From contig JAUXWZ010000072.1 of NCBI GenBank assembly GCA_030684835.1, forward strand, positions 1-61,149: DNA of 61,149 bases, in the 5' to 3' direction. The translations under genes were made by a program, and so were the position numbers. Shown one piece after another: positions 47,724 to 55,886 of the stretch (position 1 is its first letter; every line of letters starts with the position of its first letter). The DNA comes from Beijerinckiaceae bacterium (lineage in GTDB: Bacteria > Pseudomonadota > Alphaproteobacteria > Rhizobiales > Beijerinckiaceae). A model generated the notes under the pieces. The model saw nothing but the letters and a program-made list of their open reading frames with translations, did no database searches and had not been told where the DNA came from.

Positions 47724-48476
47724 TTGGCGCGCTACGATTTCAATGCGCAGAGGCTGTACATCGACGCTGACCTGCAACAGGGCGCGCGCGCTGAACTGAC
47801 CCGCGAACAGGCAAACTATCTGCTGAACGTCCTGCGGCTGCGCGATGGCGAGCCTCTCCATGTATTCAATGGACGGCAGGGCGAATGGTCTGCCCGGGTG
47901 AGCGCCAGGGGACGGCGCGATGCGGGGCTGGACATCGGCGAAATCGTGCGCCCGCAAGACGCGCCGTGCGACCTTCACTACCTGTTCGCGCCGCTCAAAC
48001 ACGCGCGCCTCGACTACATGGTCCAGAAGGCGGTGGAGATGGGCGCCTCGCGTTTACGCCCCGTCCTGACGCGGCGCACGCAAGCTACCCGCGTTAACAC
48101 CGAGCGCATGCGCGCCAATACGATAGAGGCGGCCGAGCAATGCGGCGTGCTCAATCTGGCAGACGTGGACGAACCGGTGAAATTCGAGGCCGTGATCGCG
48201 CAATGGCCGCAGGACCGTCTACTCGTTTTTTGCGACGAGGATGCGCCGCCCGGCGATCCTGTCGCGGCGCTCCGGGCGGCGTGGGGCGAGGAGGCGCGCG
48301 CACCGCTGGCGGTGCTTGTGGGGCCTGAGGGCGGGTTTGATCCCGCCGAGCGCCGGATGTTGCTGAGCCTCGACCGCGCGATCGCGATTTCGCTTGGCCC
48401 GCGCATCCTGCGAGCGGACACGGCCGCCGTCGCGGCGCTGGCCGTTGCGCAGGCCGCGCTGGGCGACTGGCGCTGA
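47724..48476 (+). CDS. rsmE: 16S rRNA (uracil(1498)-N(3))-methyltransferase
   Basis: 250-residue SPOUT-fold enzyme that methylates U1498 of 16S rRNA. An N-terminal PUA-like domain ([19 protein letters not shown]) precedes the knotted domain with [31 protein letters not shown] and [18 protein letters not shown]. Start is the TTG at 47724, behind GGAG, with no nearer ATG before conserved sequence. Divergent from the secreted-protein/ubiA pair across 205 bases. Confidence 0.95.
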   Translation: MARYDFNAQRLYIDADLQQGARAELTREQANYLLNVLRLRDGEPLHVFNGRQGEWSARVSARGRRDAGLDIGEIVRPQDAPCDLHYLFAPLKHARLDYMVQKAVEMGASRLRPVLTRRTQATRVNTERMRANTIEAAEQCGVLNLADVDEPVKFEAVIAQWPQDRLLVFCDEDAPPGDPVAALRAAWGEEARAPLAVLVGPEGGFDPAERRMLLSLDRAIAISLGPRILRADTAAVAALAVAQAALGDWR

Positions 48477-48600
48477 CTGTCGCCCATGCGCAACACATAG
48501 CGTTGTGATGAGAAAAAAGGCGGACGGAACATCGCTCGCCATGATCCCGCCGCGAGCGCGCGGCCATATGATCGCAGGTATTGATTCGCGGATGGTCCTC

Positions 48601-48942
48601 ATGAGCGCAAGCGCTGTCACTTCAAACGTATGGCGCGGGTTTACATCCCTCGGCCTTGCTGCAGGGGGCACTCTGTTTCTCGCGGCGTCGGGCGCTTCTG
48701 CCCAATCAAACCCCTGCGCCATTTATGGATCTGGCTTCGTTTCGCTGAATGGCACCGACACTTGCGTGCGAATTGGCGGGCGTGTGCGCGTCGACGGCGT
48801 CATTGTGCCCTCGCAGGACATCTTCGGATCGAACGGAAGTCTCAACCTCGCGCCGGGCGCGCCGAATGGGGTGGATGGACCGGACCGCGCGCACTTGCGC
48901 CTCCAGGGCGGCTCATCGGGCGGGATGCCCCGAACCCGCTGA
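48601..48942 (+). CDS. Small secreted protein matching only the N-terminus of an alphaproteobacterial porin
   Basis: 113-residue protein from ATG 48601 (ATG 48592 and 48568 also in frame). Signal peptide with cleavage near ASA-QS (34/35). The mature start, CAIYGSGFVSLNGTDTCVRIGGRVRVDG (residues 39-66), resembles the first strand of rhizobial porins, where a short cysteine pair and GTDTC precede the barrel. Porins of this family are 350 residues or more; here the sequence turns into a Gly/Ser/Pro-rich tail and stops. It may be a decayed porin or a distinct small protein. No remaining barrel is found in other frames downstream. Confidence 0.6.
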   Translation: MSASAVTSNVWRGFTSLGLAAGGTLFLAASGASAQSNPCAIYGSGFVSLNGTDTCVRIGGRVRVDGVIVPSQDIFGSNGSLNLAPGAPNGVDGPDRAHLRLQGGSSGGMPRTR

Positions 48943-49078
48943 GGTAGATTCCGGCTGACTAGGCCTGCTGGCGATTTTGTCGAGCTTCTGCTCCGATTTC
49001 GCCAAAGCCTGGCCCGGCCCTTGCTCGCTGGCCAAGCGACAGATAGGACGACGCGTCCAGCCACGAGGCACACCAGCC

Positions 49079-49897
49079 ATGCTTACGCGACCCGAGACCG
49101 GGGAGCTGCTTTCCTTGATGCGAACGGCCGCGACGCAGGCGGGCGCGATGGCGCTCGACTGGTTTCGCGCCGGCAAACCAACGCCCGCCCGCATCGAGTG
49201 GAAAGGCGGCGTCTCGCCTGTCAGCGAAGCTGACTTTGCGGTGGACAACTTTCTGCGTGAGCGCCTCGGGGCGCTGATGCCGGAGGCGGGCTGGCTGTCC
49301 GAGGAGACGGCGGACAATGCCGAACGCCTGAGCCGCAGCCGGGTTTTCATTGTCGATCCCATAGACGGGACGCGCGCCTTCATCGGGGGCGATCCGCGCT
49401 GGGCGGTGTGCGCCGCGCTTGTCGAAGATGGCCGTCCCGTTGTCGGCGTGCTCCATATGCCGGCGGCGGGACTCACCTTCGAGGCGCGCGCCGGGGAAGG
49501 CGCCACGCTGAACGGTCAGCGAATCACAGCTTCCGGCCAGCAGCTTCTGGCGGGCGCACGGATTGCGGGGCCGCCGCGACTGATGGACAATATGGCCAAC
49601 GCGGGGATCGCGTTTCAGCGGGAAGCGAAGATTCCCTCCCTCGCCTACCGCCTGGCCCGCGTCGCCGCTGGCGAGATCGATGTGGGGATCGCCTCGACCG
49701 ACGCGTGGGATTGGGATATAGCGGCCGCCGACCTCATCATTCGCGAGGCCGGTGGCCTGCTGACGGATCTGGATGAACGTGAGCCCGTATACAACAGAGC
49801 TAACCCACGTCACGGAATTCTCGGCGCCGCGCCCGCCCGCTTGCACGGCGAACTGATCGCCGCCCTGCGCGACGCAGCAAAAGCGCCACGATCATGA
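49079..49897 (+). CDS. cysQ: 3'(2'),5'-bisphosphate nucleotidase (CysQ-like inositol monophosphatase family)
   Basis: 272-residue metal-dependent phosphatase. Metal ligands: Glu75/Glu76 in WLSEE, Asp93 and Asp96 in IVDPIDGTRAF, and Asp in DAWDWDIAAADLII. CysQ hydrolyses PAP from sulfate assimilation; inositol monophosphatase activity is an alternative for this family. Start ATG 49079 behind GAGG; a frame reaching 48977 adds unrelated residues. First gene of a tightly overlapping run with DUF4170, acyltransferase, waaA and lpxK; its stop overlaps the DUF4170 start. Confidence 0.85.
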   Translation: MLTRPETGELLSLMRTAATQAGAMALDWFRAGKPTPARIEWKGGVSPVSEADFAVDNFLRERLGALMPEAGWLSEETADNAERLSRSRVFIVDPIDGTRAFIGGDPRWAVCAALVEDGRPVVGVLHMPAAGLTFEARAGEGATLNGQRITASGQQLLAGARIAGPPRLMDNMANAGIAFQREAKIPSLAYRLARVAAGEIDVGIASTDAWDWDIAAADLIIREAGGLLTDLDEREPVYNRANPRHGILGAAPARLHGELIAALRDAAKAPRS

Positions 49898-50166
49898 CGA
49901 CCCCCTCAAGCCAGCAAGAGCCCTCAACGATGTCCGACCATCATCCGCGTGAATCCAAGCAGCTTCTCCACATCGTGTTCGGCGGTGAGCTCGACAGCAT
50001 TGGCGGAACGACCTTCAAGGACCCCAGCGCGCTCGACATTGTCGGCATCTATCCCAATTATGCTGCCGCCGAGCGCGCGTGGCGCGGCAAGGCGCAGCAG
50101 ACGGTGGACAACGCCATGATGCGATATTTCATCGTCCATCTGCATCGCTTCCTCGATCCGGCCTGA
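49894..50166 (+). CDS. DUF4170 family protein
   Basis: 90-residue soluble protein with the family core LLHIVFGGELDSIGGTTFKDPSALDIVGIYP and a C-terminal AQQTVDNAMMRYFIVHLHRFLDP. DUF4170 proteins occur at this position, between cysQ and the lipid A/Kdo genes, in many alphaproteobacteria, with no known function. ATG 49894 overlaps the cysQ stop (ATGA); ATG 49930 (MSDHHPR) would drop the first 12 residues. Confidence 0.83.
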   Translation: MTTPSSQQEPSTMSDHHPRESKQLLHIVFGGELDSIGGTTFKDPSALDIVGIYPNYAAAERAWRGKAQQTVDNAMMRYFIVHLHRFLDPA

Positions 50167-50191
50167 TCGAGCAAAAAAGTAAAGGGCGGGC

Positions 50192-50932
50192 ATGCTCAAG
50201 AGAATTGGCCGTTCGCGCGCCGCACAAGGTGCGCTGGCCTTCTTTGCAGCCCATTATCTGCGGCTGGTGGAGCGCACAACGCGCTTTACTATTGAGCCGC
50301 CGGACTTTCGCGACCGTGTGGTTGCGAATGCGCCGGTCATCGCCGCGCTCTGGCATGGCCAGCATTTGGGCGCTCATTTCGCCTGGCCTCCTGGCATCAA
50401 GGTGGCGGCGCTGATCTCGCGCAATCGCGATGCGGAGGCCAATGCTCTTGTGCTGCAGCGACTGGGCGTCATCCCCATTCGCGGCTCGGGCGGGCGCGCG
50501 GAAAAGATGCGCAAGCGCGGCGGCTTTCAGGCGCTGCGCGAAATGTTGCGGCAATTGCAGGCGGGCGTTTCGCTGGTGCTGACAGCCGATGTGCCGAAGA
50601 CCGCGCGCGTCGTTGGCGTTGGCGTCGTCACGCTCGCGAAGCTTTCCGGACGGCAAATTTATCCGCTGGCGGTCGCCAGCGCGCGCCGCGTGGATTTCAA
50701 TTCGTGGGACCGCGCCAGCGTGCCGCTCCCCTTCTCGCGGGGCGCTATCGTGGTGGGTGAGCCCATCAGTGTCGCCGCCGATGCGAGCGCGCAAGACATC
50801 GAAGACGCGCGGCAACGTGTGGAGCGCGCACTCGACGCAGCCCACGCACGCGCCTACGAAATATTGGGCTCGCAAGACCCAGGGGCCGGGCTGCGCGAAA
50901 TGCGCGCTGCGCAAGCGGAGCGTTCGACGTGA
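50192..50932 (+). CDS. Lysophospholipid acyltransferase family protein (DUF374)
   Basis: 246-residue protein. The acyltransferase His box appears as IAALWHGQHLG, followed by IPIRGSGGRAEKMRKRGGFQALREM, LTADVPKTARVVGVGVVTLAKLSG and RVDFNSWDRASVPLPFSRGAIVVGEPI. The DUF374 group lies next to waaA and lpxK in alphaproteobacteria, suggesting acylation of an outer-membrane lipid, perhaps lipid A; acceptor unknown. Its stop overlaps the GTG of waaA. Confidence 0.87.
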   Translation: MLKRIGRSRAAQGALAFFAAHYLRLVERTTRFTIEPPDFRDRVVANAPVIAALWHGQHLGAHFAWPPGIKVAALISRNRDAEANALVLQRLGVIPIRGSGGRAEKMRKRGGFQALREMLRQLQAGVSLVLTADVPKTARVVGVGVVTLAKLSGRQIYPLAVASARRVDFNSWDRASVPLPFSRGAIVVGEPISVAADASAQDIEDARQRVERALDAAHARAYEILGSQDPGAGLREMRAAQAERST

Positions 50933-52224
50933 ACCAGACGACCCTGCCCATCAAGGCCTATCGGTTCGTGACGACGGCGCTGACGCCGTTTGCGCCGCTC
51001 GTGCTTGCATGGCGGCGGCGCACGGGGCGAGAGGACCCCACTCGCGCACGCGAGCGCATGGGTTTGCCCGCCATCAAGCGCCCGCGCGGACGACTGGCCT
51101 GGGTGCATGGCGCGAGCGTGGGCGAAGGCATCGCGTTGCTGCCGCTCATCGTGCGTTTGCGCGAACGCGGCTTCCTGGTGCTACTCACGACAGGCACCGT
51201 GGCGTCTGCGAAAGTGCTTGGCGAACGCGTGCCCGACGGCGTGCTGCATCAATACGCGCCGCTCGACGCGCCCCGCTTCATGCAACGCTTTCTGGAACAT
51301 TGGCAGCCCGACATCATCCTTCTTGCGGAATCTGAATTGTGGCCCAACCTGCTCATGGAAGCGGACGCGCGCAAAACGCCCGTCGTGCTGGTGAACGCGC
51401 GGATGTCGCATCGCTCATATGAGCGTTGGAAACAGGCGCCGCGCTCGATCCGCGCGCTTTTGAAACCGATTCATCTGTGTCTTGCGCAAAGCGTCGCGGA
51501 CGCCTCGCGGCTCACCGATCTGGGCGCTGCACGCGTGCAAGTCGCGGGCAATCTCAAATACGACGTGCCCGCCCTTCCCGCCGACCCGCAGGAGCTTTCC
51601 GAGCTTCGCGCACTGATCGGCTCGCGCCCTGTGTGGCTCGCCGCCTCGACCCATGACGGCGAGGAGCGAATGGCCATGACGCAACATCAAAGCTTGCTGA
51701 AACAATTTCCCGATCTGGTCACCATCGTTGCGCCCCGCCATGCCCCGCGCGGACCCGACATTGAGCGCGAAGCCAATAAAGTGGGCATTGCATGCGTGCG
51801 GCGTGCGGCAGGACAGAAGCTTCCTGCAAGAGGACCGCAATTCTACATCGCCGACACGATGGGAGAATTGGGCCTGTTCTATCGCCTCGCCAGCATCGTG
51901 TTTCTGGGCAAGTCATTCACAGGCGGCGGCGGCGGACACAATCCGATCGAGCCCGCGAAACTTGGCGCCGCGATTTTGCATGGGCCGGATGTGTCCAATT
52001 TCATTGATGTGTACGCGGAGTTTGCGCGGCGCGGCGGCGCGCGTCAGGTCAACGACATGGAAGATTTTTCGCGCGCGCTCAGCCAGCTTCTGGGCGACGC
52101 GCGACGCATGCGCGAGATGTCGCGCGCGGCGGGCGAGGCCGTCGACTCGCTGGTTGGCGCCTGCGACAACGTGATGAACGCGATCGAGCCCTATGTGCTG
52201 CAGATGCAGCTGAGCAACCAGTGA
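50929..52224 (+). CDS. waaA: 3-deoxy-D-manno-octulosonic acid (Kdo) transferase
   Basis: 431-residue GT-B glycosyltransferase, membrane-associated, that adds Kdo from CMP-Kdo to lipid A precursor. The catalytic Glu66 lies in WVHGASVGEG; the CMP-Kdo-binding region includes SFTGGGGGHNPIEPAKLGAAILHGP. The N-terminal RFVTTALTPFAPLVLAWRRR contacts the membrane. Start is GTG 50929, overlapping the acyltransferase stop (GTGA). Its own stop overlaps the lpxK start. Confidence 0.95.
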   Translation: MNQTTLPIKAYRFVTTALTPFAPLVLAWRRRTGREDPTRARERMGLPAIKRPRGRLAWVHGASVGEGIALLPLIVRLRERGFLVLLTTGTVASAKVLGERVPDGVLHQYAPLDAPRFMQRFLEHWQPDIILLAESELWPNLLMEADARKTPVVLVNARMSHRSYERWKQAPRSIRALLKPIHLCLAQSVADASRLTDLGAARVQVAGNLKYDVPALPADPQELSELRALIGSRPVWLAASTHDGEERMAMTQHQSLLKQFPDLVTIVAPRHAPRGPDIEREANKVGIACVRRAAGQKLPARGPQFYIADTMGELGLFYRLASIVFLGKSFTGGGGGHNPIEPAKLGAAILHGPDVSNFIDVYAEFARRGGARQVNDMEDFSRALSQLLGDARRMREMSRAAGEAVDSLVGACDNVMNAIEPYVLQMQLSNQ

Positions 52225-53225
52225 TGCGCGCTCCGGCGTTCTGGTGGAAGCCGGCGCCGGACGTTCTCGCGCATCTGCTCTCACCGCTGGGCGCGCTTTA
52301 TGGCGCAGTCGTCGCACGGCGCATGGAGCAGGCGGGCGAACGGGTTGGCGCGCGTGTGATTTGCGTCGGAAATTTCGTGGCGGGCGGCGCGGGCAAGACG
52401 CCGACAGCCATCGCCCTCGCGCATGAACTCATTAAACTTGGCCAGACACCTTTCTTTGTTTCGCGCGGCTATGGCGCGCAAGCACCCGTCACGACGCCTG
52501 TCGTCGTCGATCCCGCGACCCATGACGCGGCTAATGTTGGCGACGAACCGCTGCTTCTGGCGCGCGTCGCGCCTGCCATTGTGTGTGCGGATCGCGTCGC
52601 GGGCGCGCGGCTGGCGGTAGCGCGTGGCGCGAGCGTCATCATCATGGACGACGGCTTGCAGAACCCGGCGCTGGCGAAGGACTTCCGCATCGCGGTCGTC
52701 GATGGGGTGGTTGGCGTGGGCAACGGAAAATGTATTCCGGCAGGCCCGTTGCGCGCCCCTCTTGGCGCACAATTGAAGCAGGTCGATTGCGTCGTGGTGA
52801 TTGGCGCAAATGCCGGGAGCGATTTGATGGGGGCGGAGGCAAAAGCCAGCGGCGTCACCGTTTGCCGCGCCCGCCTCACGCCAGACGCGGATGCAGCGGC
52901 GCGCTTGCGAGGCGCACGCGTTTTTGCTTTCGCCGGGATAGGCCGTCCTGAAAAGTTTTTCGATACGCTGTCATCGCTCGGCGCCGATGTGGCGGGAGTC
53001 TGCGCTTTTGCCGATCACCACACATACTCGCCAGCCCAGCTCGCAGAGCTTCAAGCTCAGGCAGACGAGATGGGCGCAACGCTGATCACCACGGAGAAGG
53101 ATCGGGCGCGGATCGGTTCGGCCTGTGCGATTGACGTGCTGCCAGTGTCGCTTGAGTCTGAAGAGCCGGGCTTGTTCGCCAGGCTTGCGCACGCAGCCCT
53201 CACGGGCCAGCGTTTCAAAGCCTGA
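52224..53225 (+). CDS. lpxK: Tetraacyldisaccharide 4'-kinase
   Basis: 333-residue membrane-associated P-loop kinase that phosphorylates the 4' position of the lipid A disaccharide. Walker A is GNFVAGGAGKTPTAIALA (about 49-66); VVDGVVGVGNGKCIPAGPLR and the C-terminal VCAFADHHTYSPAQL and TTEKDRARI are family blocks. Start at ATG 52224, overlapping the waaA TGA (TGATG); a GTG one codon earlier is possible. The 3' end overlaps the DUF2093 gene on the other strand by 11 bases. Last gene of the cysQ-lpxK run. Confidence 0.95.
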   Translation: MRAPAFWWKPAPDVLAHLLSPLGALYGAVVARRMEQAGERVGARVICVGNFVAGGAGKTPTAIALAHELIKLGQTPFFVSRGYGAQAPVTTPVVVDPATHDAANVGDEPLLLARVAPAIVCADRVAGARLAVARGASVIIMDDGLQNPALAKDFRIAVVDGVVGVGNGKCIPAGPLRAPLGAQLKQVDCVVVIGANAGSDLMGAEAKASGVTVCRARLTPDADAAARLRGARVFAFAGIGRPEKFFDTLSSLGADVAGVCAFADHHTYSPAQLAELQAQADEMGATLITTEKDRARIGSACAIDVLPVSLESEEPGLFARLAHAALTGQRFKA

Positions 53226-53439
53226 CGTTAACGCCAAGACGCTCCAGCTTGGCCTGCGGGGTGCTATATGCCTCCTGCAAATCAACGTCCCAATAACGCA
53301 GCTCTTCAAGCGGGATCGACTCGCCCGTGACGGCGCAGCGCACGTATGAGCCGGGGCGCACCACACGGAAGTCGCCATCCAGATAGCGCAACTGCGCTTC
53401 GGTGCCGGTTTGCGGCAGATTGCGGTCCATCAGGTTCAT
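53215..53439 (-). CDS. DUF2093 family protein
   Basis: 74-residue soluble protein. AQLRYLDGDFRVVRPGSYVRCAVTGESIPLEELRYWDVDLQEAY (in part) is the known DUF2093 pattern: a short beta-rich protein found next to lpxK in Hyphomicrobiales. It has no assigned function. Start ATG 53439 is where similarity begins; a frame to 53520 adds 27 unrelated residues. Convergent with and overlapping lpxK. Confidence 0.85.
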   Translation of the reverse strand: MNLMDRNLPQTGTEAQLRYLDGDFRVVRPGSYVRCAVTGESIPLEELRYWDVDLQEAYSTPQAKLERLGVNVRL

Positions 53440-53537
53440 TGTTTGCCACCTCGTTTGGCTACGCGGGCAACATAGGCGCCGGGGCGCGCAGAAGGAAGCG
53501 GCAAGGCAGGAACTTGGCAAAAAATTAGGCCTTCACC

Positions 53538-54980
53538 TCAAGTCGCGCCGCTCGCCTCCGCGATTTCGGAGGCCGATTGCTTGCCTGCGCTCGGATTTGG
53601 GGCGCGCACGAGCGTGACCGTGCAGGGCGCCCGCGAGGCGACTTCCGACGACACGGAGCCCAGAAACCGGCGCATTTGCGAGCTGCCACGCGCGCCCATC
53701 AAAATCTGGTCGGCATGGTTTTTCTCCGAGAACTCGAGGATCGCTTCGGCCGCGTCCATGTGCTCGAGCACGTGATAGCTCACCTTGTTTGTTGCGAGGC
53801 CGAATGGTCGCGCCCAGTCCTTCAACTCCACGAGGCGCTGGATATGAATGTTGCGGCCCTCGGAATCGAAAGGATCGTTGATAAAAACCGAGCTAAGCTT
53901 GAGCACGTTGACGCACGCCAGGCGCACGTCGTCGGTTGATGTCAACGCGCGCTGCGTTTGAATTCGCAACGCTTCGGCCAGGTACTCGAAGCCCTCGGAC
54001 AGATCGACAGCAACGACGATAATGGCCCCAGCCTCCGCGACATAGGGCGATGGTTCTGGCGGGGGCAGCGCGCGCGTGCGCAGCCAGCGACGCAGCGCCA
54101 CCGGCAATGAATCGCGCTTCTTGCGTTCCGCACGGGCGGTCAGCAACACCGCATCAGGATTTTGCAATGCGAAGGCGAGACGCGCCGGCGTCTGGTAGCG
54201 CTTGGCGGGATCGACCTCAAGACAGCGCAGGATGATCTCCTGCAGCCAGTTCGGAATGTCTGACCGGATGGCGCGCGGCGGAACAGGATCGCGCCACAGC
54301 CGTGTGCGCAAGGCTTGCTGCGAACGCGGCAGGCCGAAAGGACGCTCGCCTGTCGCCAGATGATAGAGCAGCACGCCCAGCGCAAAAATGTCGGAACGCG
54401 GATCAGAGCGGTTCTGCCGCACCTGTTCGGGCGAGATGTAGGGCGCGGTGCCCATGGGCAGTTGAAACTCGGCCTCCAGAAGGTCGGGCATTTCGAGGTG
54501 CCGCGACAGGCCAAAGTCGATGAAGCAGACCTCGCCGCTCTCGCGGATCATGATGTTTGACGGCTTGAGGTCGAAGTGGATCACCTTTTGCCGATGCAGA
54601 TCGACCAGCGCAGTCGCGACCTTGGCGCCAATATCGGCAACGTCCATCGGCGGAATCGGAGAGCGCTCGAACGTCGGGTAAAGGGTATCGCCCTTCACGA
54701 ACTCCATCGCGATGTAAGGTCTACTTGAGTAATCGCCTATGGAGTAGACCTTTGGCACATGCACGCCGCTCAGGCGCGGCAGGATCATCATCTCCATTTC
54801 AAAGCCGACGATGACGGTGGGATCATCACCATCGAGAATTTTCGGGACCTTGAAGAGGACCGGGCCTTCCACATCCGGGTGCGAAGCGTGAAAGATGATC
54901 GCCATGCCACCGACGTGGATACGCTCCTCTATGTGGAAGCCATCGATCGTCTCGCCAACATTGACGTCCATCTTGTTCAT
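53538..54980 (-). CDS. Serine/threonine protein kinase fused to a universal stress protein domain
   Basis: 480-residue cytoplasmic protein. Kinase domain, about 14-285: Gly-rich RIHVGGMAIIF, ATP lysine Lys44 in LFKVPK, catalytic Asp137 in HFDLKPSNIM, Asp155 of DFG, and SPEQ. All catalytic residues are present, though HRD is HFD. The UspA domain, about 320-465, ends with LMGARGSSQMRRFLGSVSSEV, close to the Usp ATP motif GxxG(x9)GS but with eight instead of nine spacer residues. No membrane helix. Start ATG 54980, four bases after the metallophosphoesterase stop. Confidence 0.9.
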   Translation of the reverse strand: MNKMDVNVGETIDGFHIEERIHVGGMAIIFHASHPDVEGPVLFKVPKILDGDDPTVIVGFEMEMMILPRLSGVHVPKVYSIGDYSSRPYIAMEFVKGDTLYPTFERSPIPPMDVADIGAKVATALVDLHRQKVIHFDLKPSNIMIRESGEVCFIDFGLSRHLEMPDLLEAEFQLPMGTAPYISPEQVRQNRSDPRSDIFALGVLLYHLATGERPFGLPRSQQALRTRLWRDPVPPRAIRSDIPNWLQEIILRCLEVDPAKRYQTPARLAFALQNPDAVLLTARAERKKRDSLPVALRRWLRTRALPPPEPSPYVAEAGAIIVVAVDLSEGFEYLAEALRIQTQRALTSTDDVRLACVNVLKLSSVFINDPFDSEGRNIHIQRLVELKDWARPFGLATNKVSYHVLEHMDAAEAILEFSEKNHADQILMGARGSSQMRRFLGSVSSEVASRAPCTVTLVRAPNPSAGKQSASEIAEASGAT

Positions 54981-54984
54981 GCGT

Positions 54985-55728
54985 TCACCGTCCGATGTAG
55001 AGCCGCGCGGCAAGAATTTGCGGCAAGCCTGCCTGGTGAATTTTCCGTGCGGCGCCCTCGATGTCGTAAGGCACGCGCATGTAACTCATCTCGTTGCGCT
55101 TCACATCGAGAAGTCCGTATGCGGCAGCGGGATTCCTGTCGCGCGGCTGCCCCACCGCGCCCTGCACCATGAGCCATTTGCGGCTGCCGACCAAAGGGAC
55201 TGGCGAATTGTTCTGCGGCTTGAAACCGACCGCCGGCTTCTGCGGCGCCATGTGATAAAGCTGAGGCACGTGGATGTGGCCGCAAAACGTGAGACGCCTG
55301 TCGGTCGCCAGCAGTGAACGCTCTGCGCCGGCGGCCTCGGTCACGTAACGCCACTCAGTCGGCGCCGCGGCTTCCGAATGAACATAGAGACGATCATCCT
55401 CCTCTATTTTCATCGGGAGCGTCCTGAGCCAGACGCGTGCGTCTTCGTCAAGTTCGTCATAGGTCCACGTGATCGCCTTCGTGGCGTATTCATTCATTCC
55501 GGCAGCGACGCCGGACGCCGCCGCCATATCGTGATTGCCCTTGATGACCACGCCGCCACGCGCTGCAAGCTCACGGACGCGATCAACCACGAAAGCGGGA
55601 TCGGCGCCGTAGCCGACCAGATCGCCCAGAAACACCCAATGGTCGGCGCCGGCGCGCTCGGCATGGGCGATGCACGCCTCAAGCGCCTCCTTGTTGCCGT
55701 GTATGTCCGACAGAAATGCTATGCGCAT
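54985..55728 (-). CDS. Calcineurin-like metallophosphoesterase
   Basis: 247-residue two-metal phosphoesterase of the YfcE/ApaH-like group. Metal and catalytic ligands are complete: Asp8 and His10 in SDIHGN, Asp36 in FLGDLVGYG, Asn65-His66 in GNHD, the His in LYVHSE and the two in FCGHIHVPQ. Such enzymes act on phosphoproteins, nucleotides or cyclic nucleotides; the target here is unknown. First gene of a two-gene unit with the kinase-UspA gene, so phosphoprotein phosphatase is an attractive but unproven role. Confidence 0.88.
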   Translation of the reverse strand: MRIAFLSDIHGNKEALEACIAHAERAGADHWVFLGDLVGYGADPAFVVDRVRELAARGGVVIKGNHDMAAASGVAAGMNEYATKAITWTYDELDEDARVWLRTLPMKIEEDDRLYVHSEAAAPTEWRYVTEAAGAERSLLATDRRLTFCGHIHVPQLYHMAPQKPAVGFKPQNNSPVPLVGSRKWLMVQGAVGQPRDRNPAAAYGLLDVKRNEMSYMRVPYDIEGAARKIHQAGLPQILAARLYIGR

Positions 55729-55886
55729 GAACGAGCCATTTCCCGGCGACCCTTACTGCTTTGCTTGTCCCCAGCATTGACCTGCCACAAAGCCCACGAC
55801 GGAGTCACCCTGCTTTATGCACGTCAGCGCAGACGAAAATTACCTTGTTGTCAGCACTTTAAAATTTACAGTTAAAAATCCCAACG

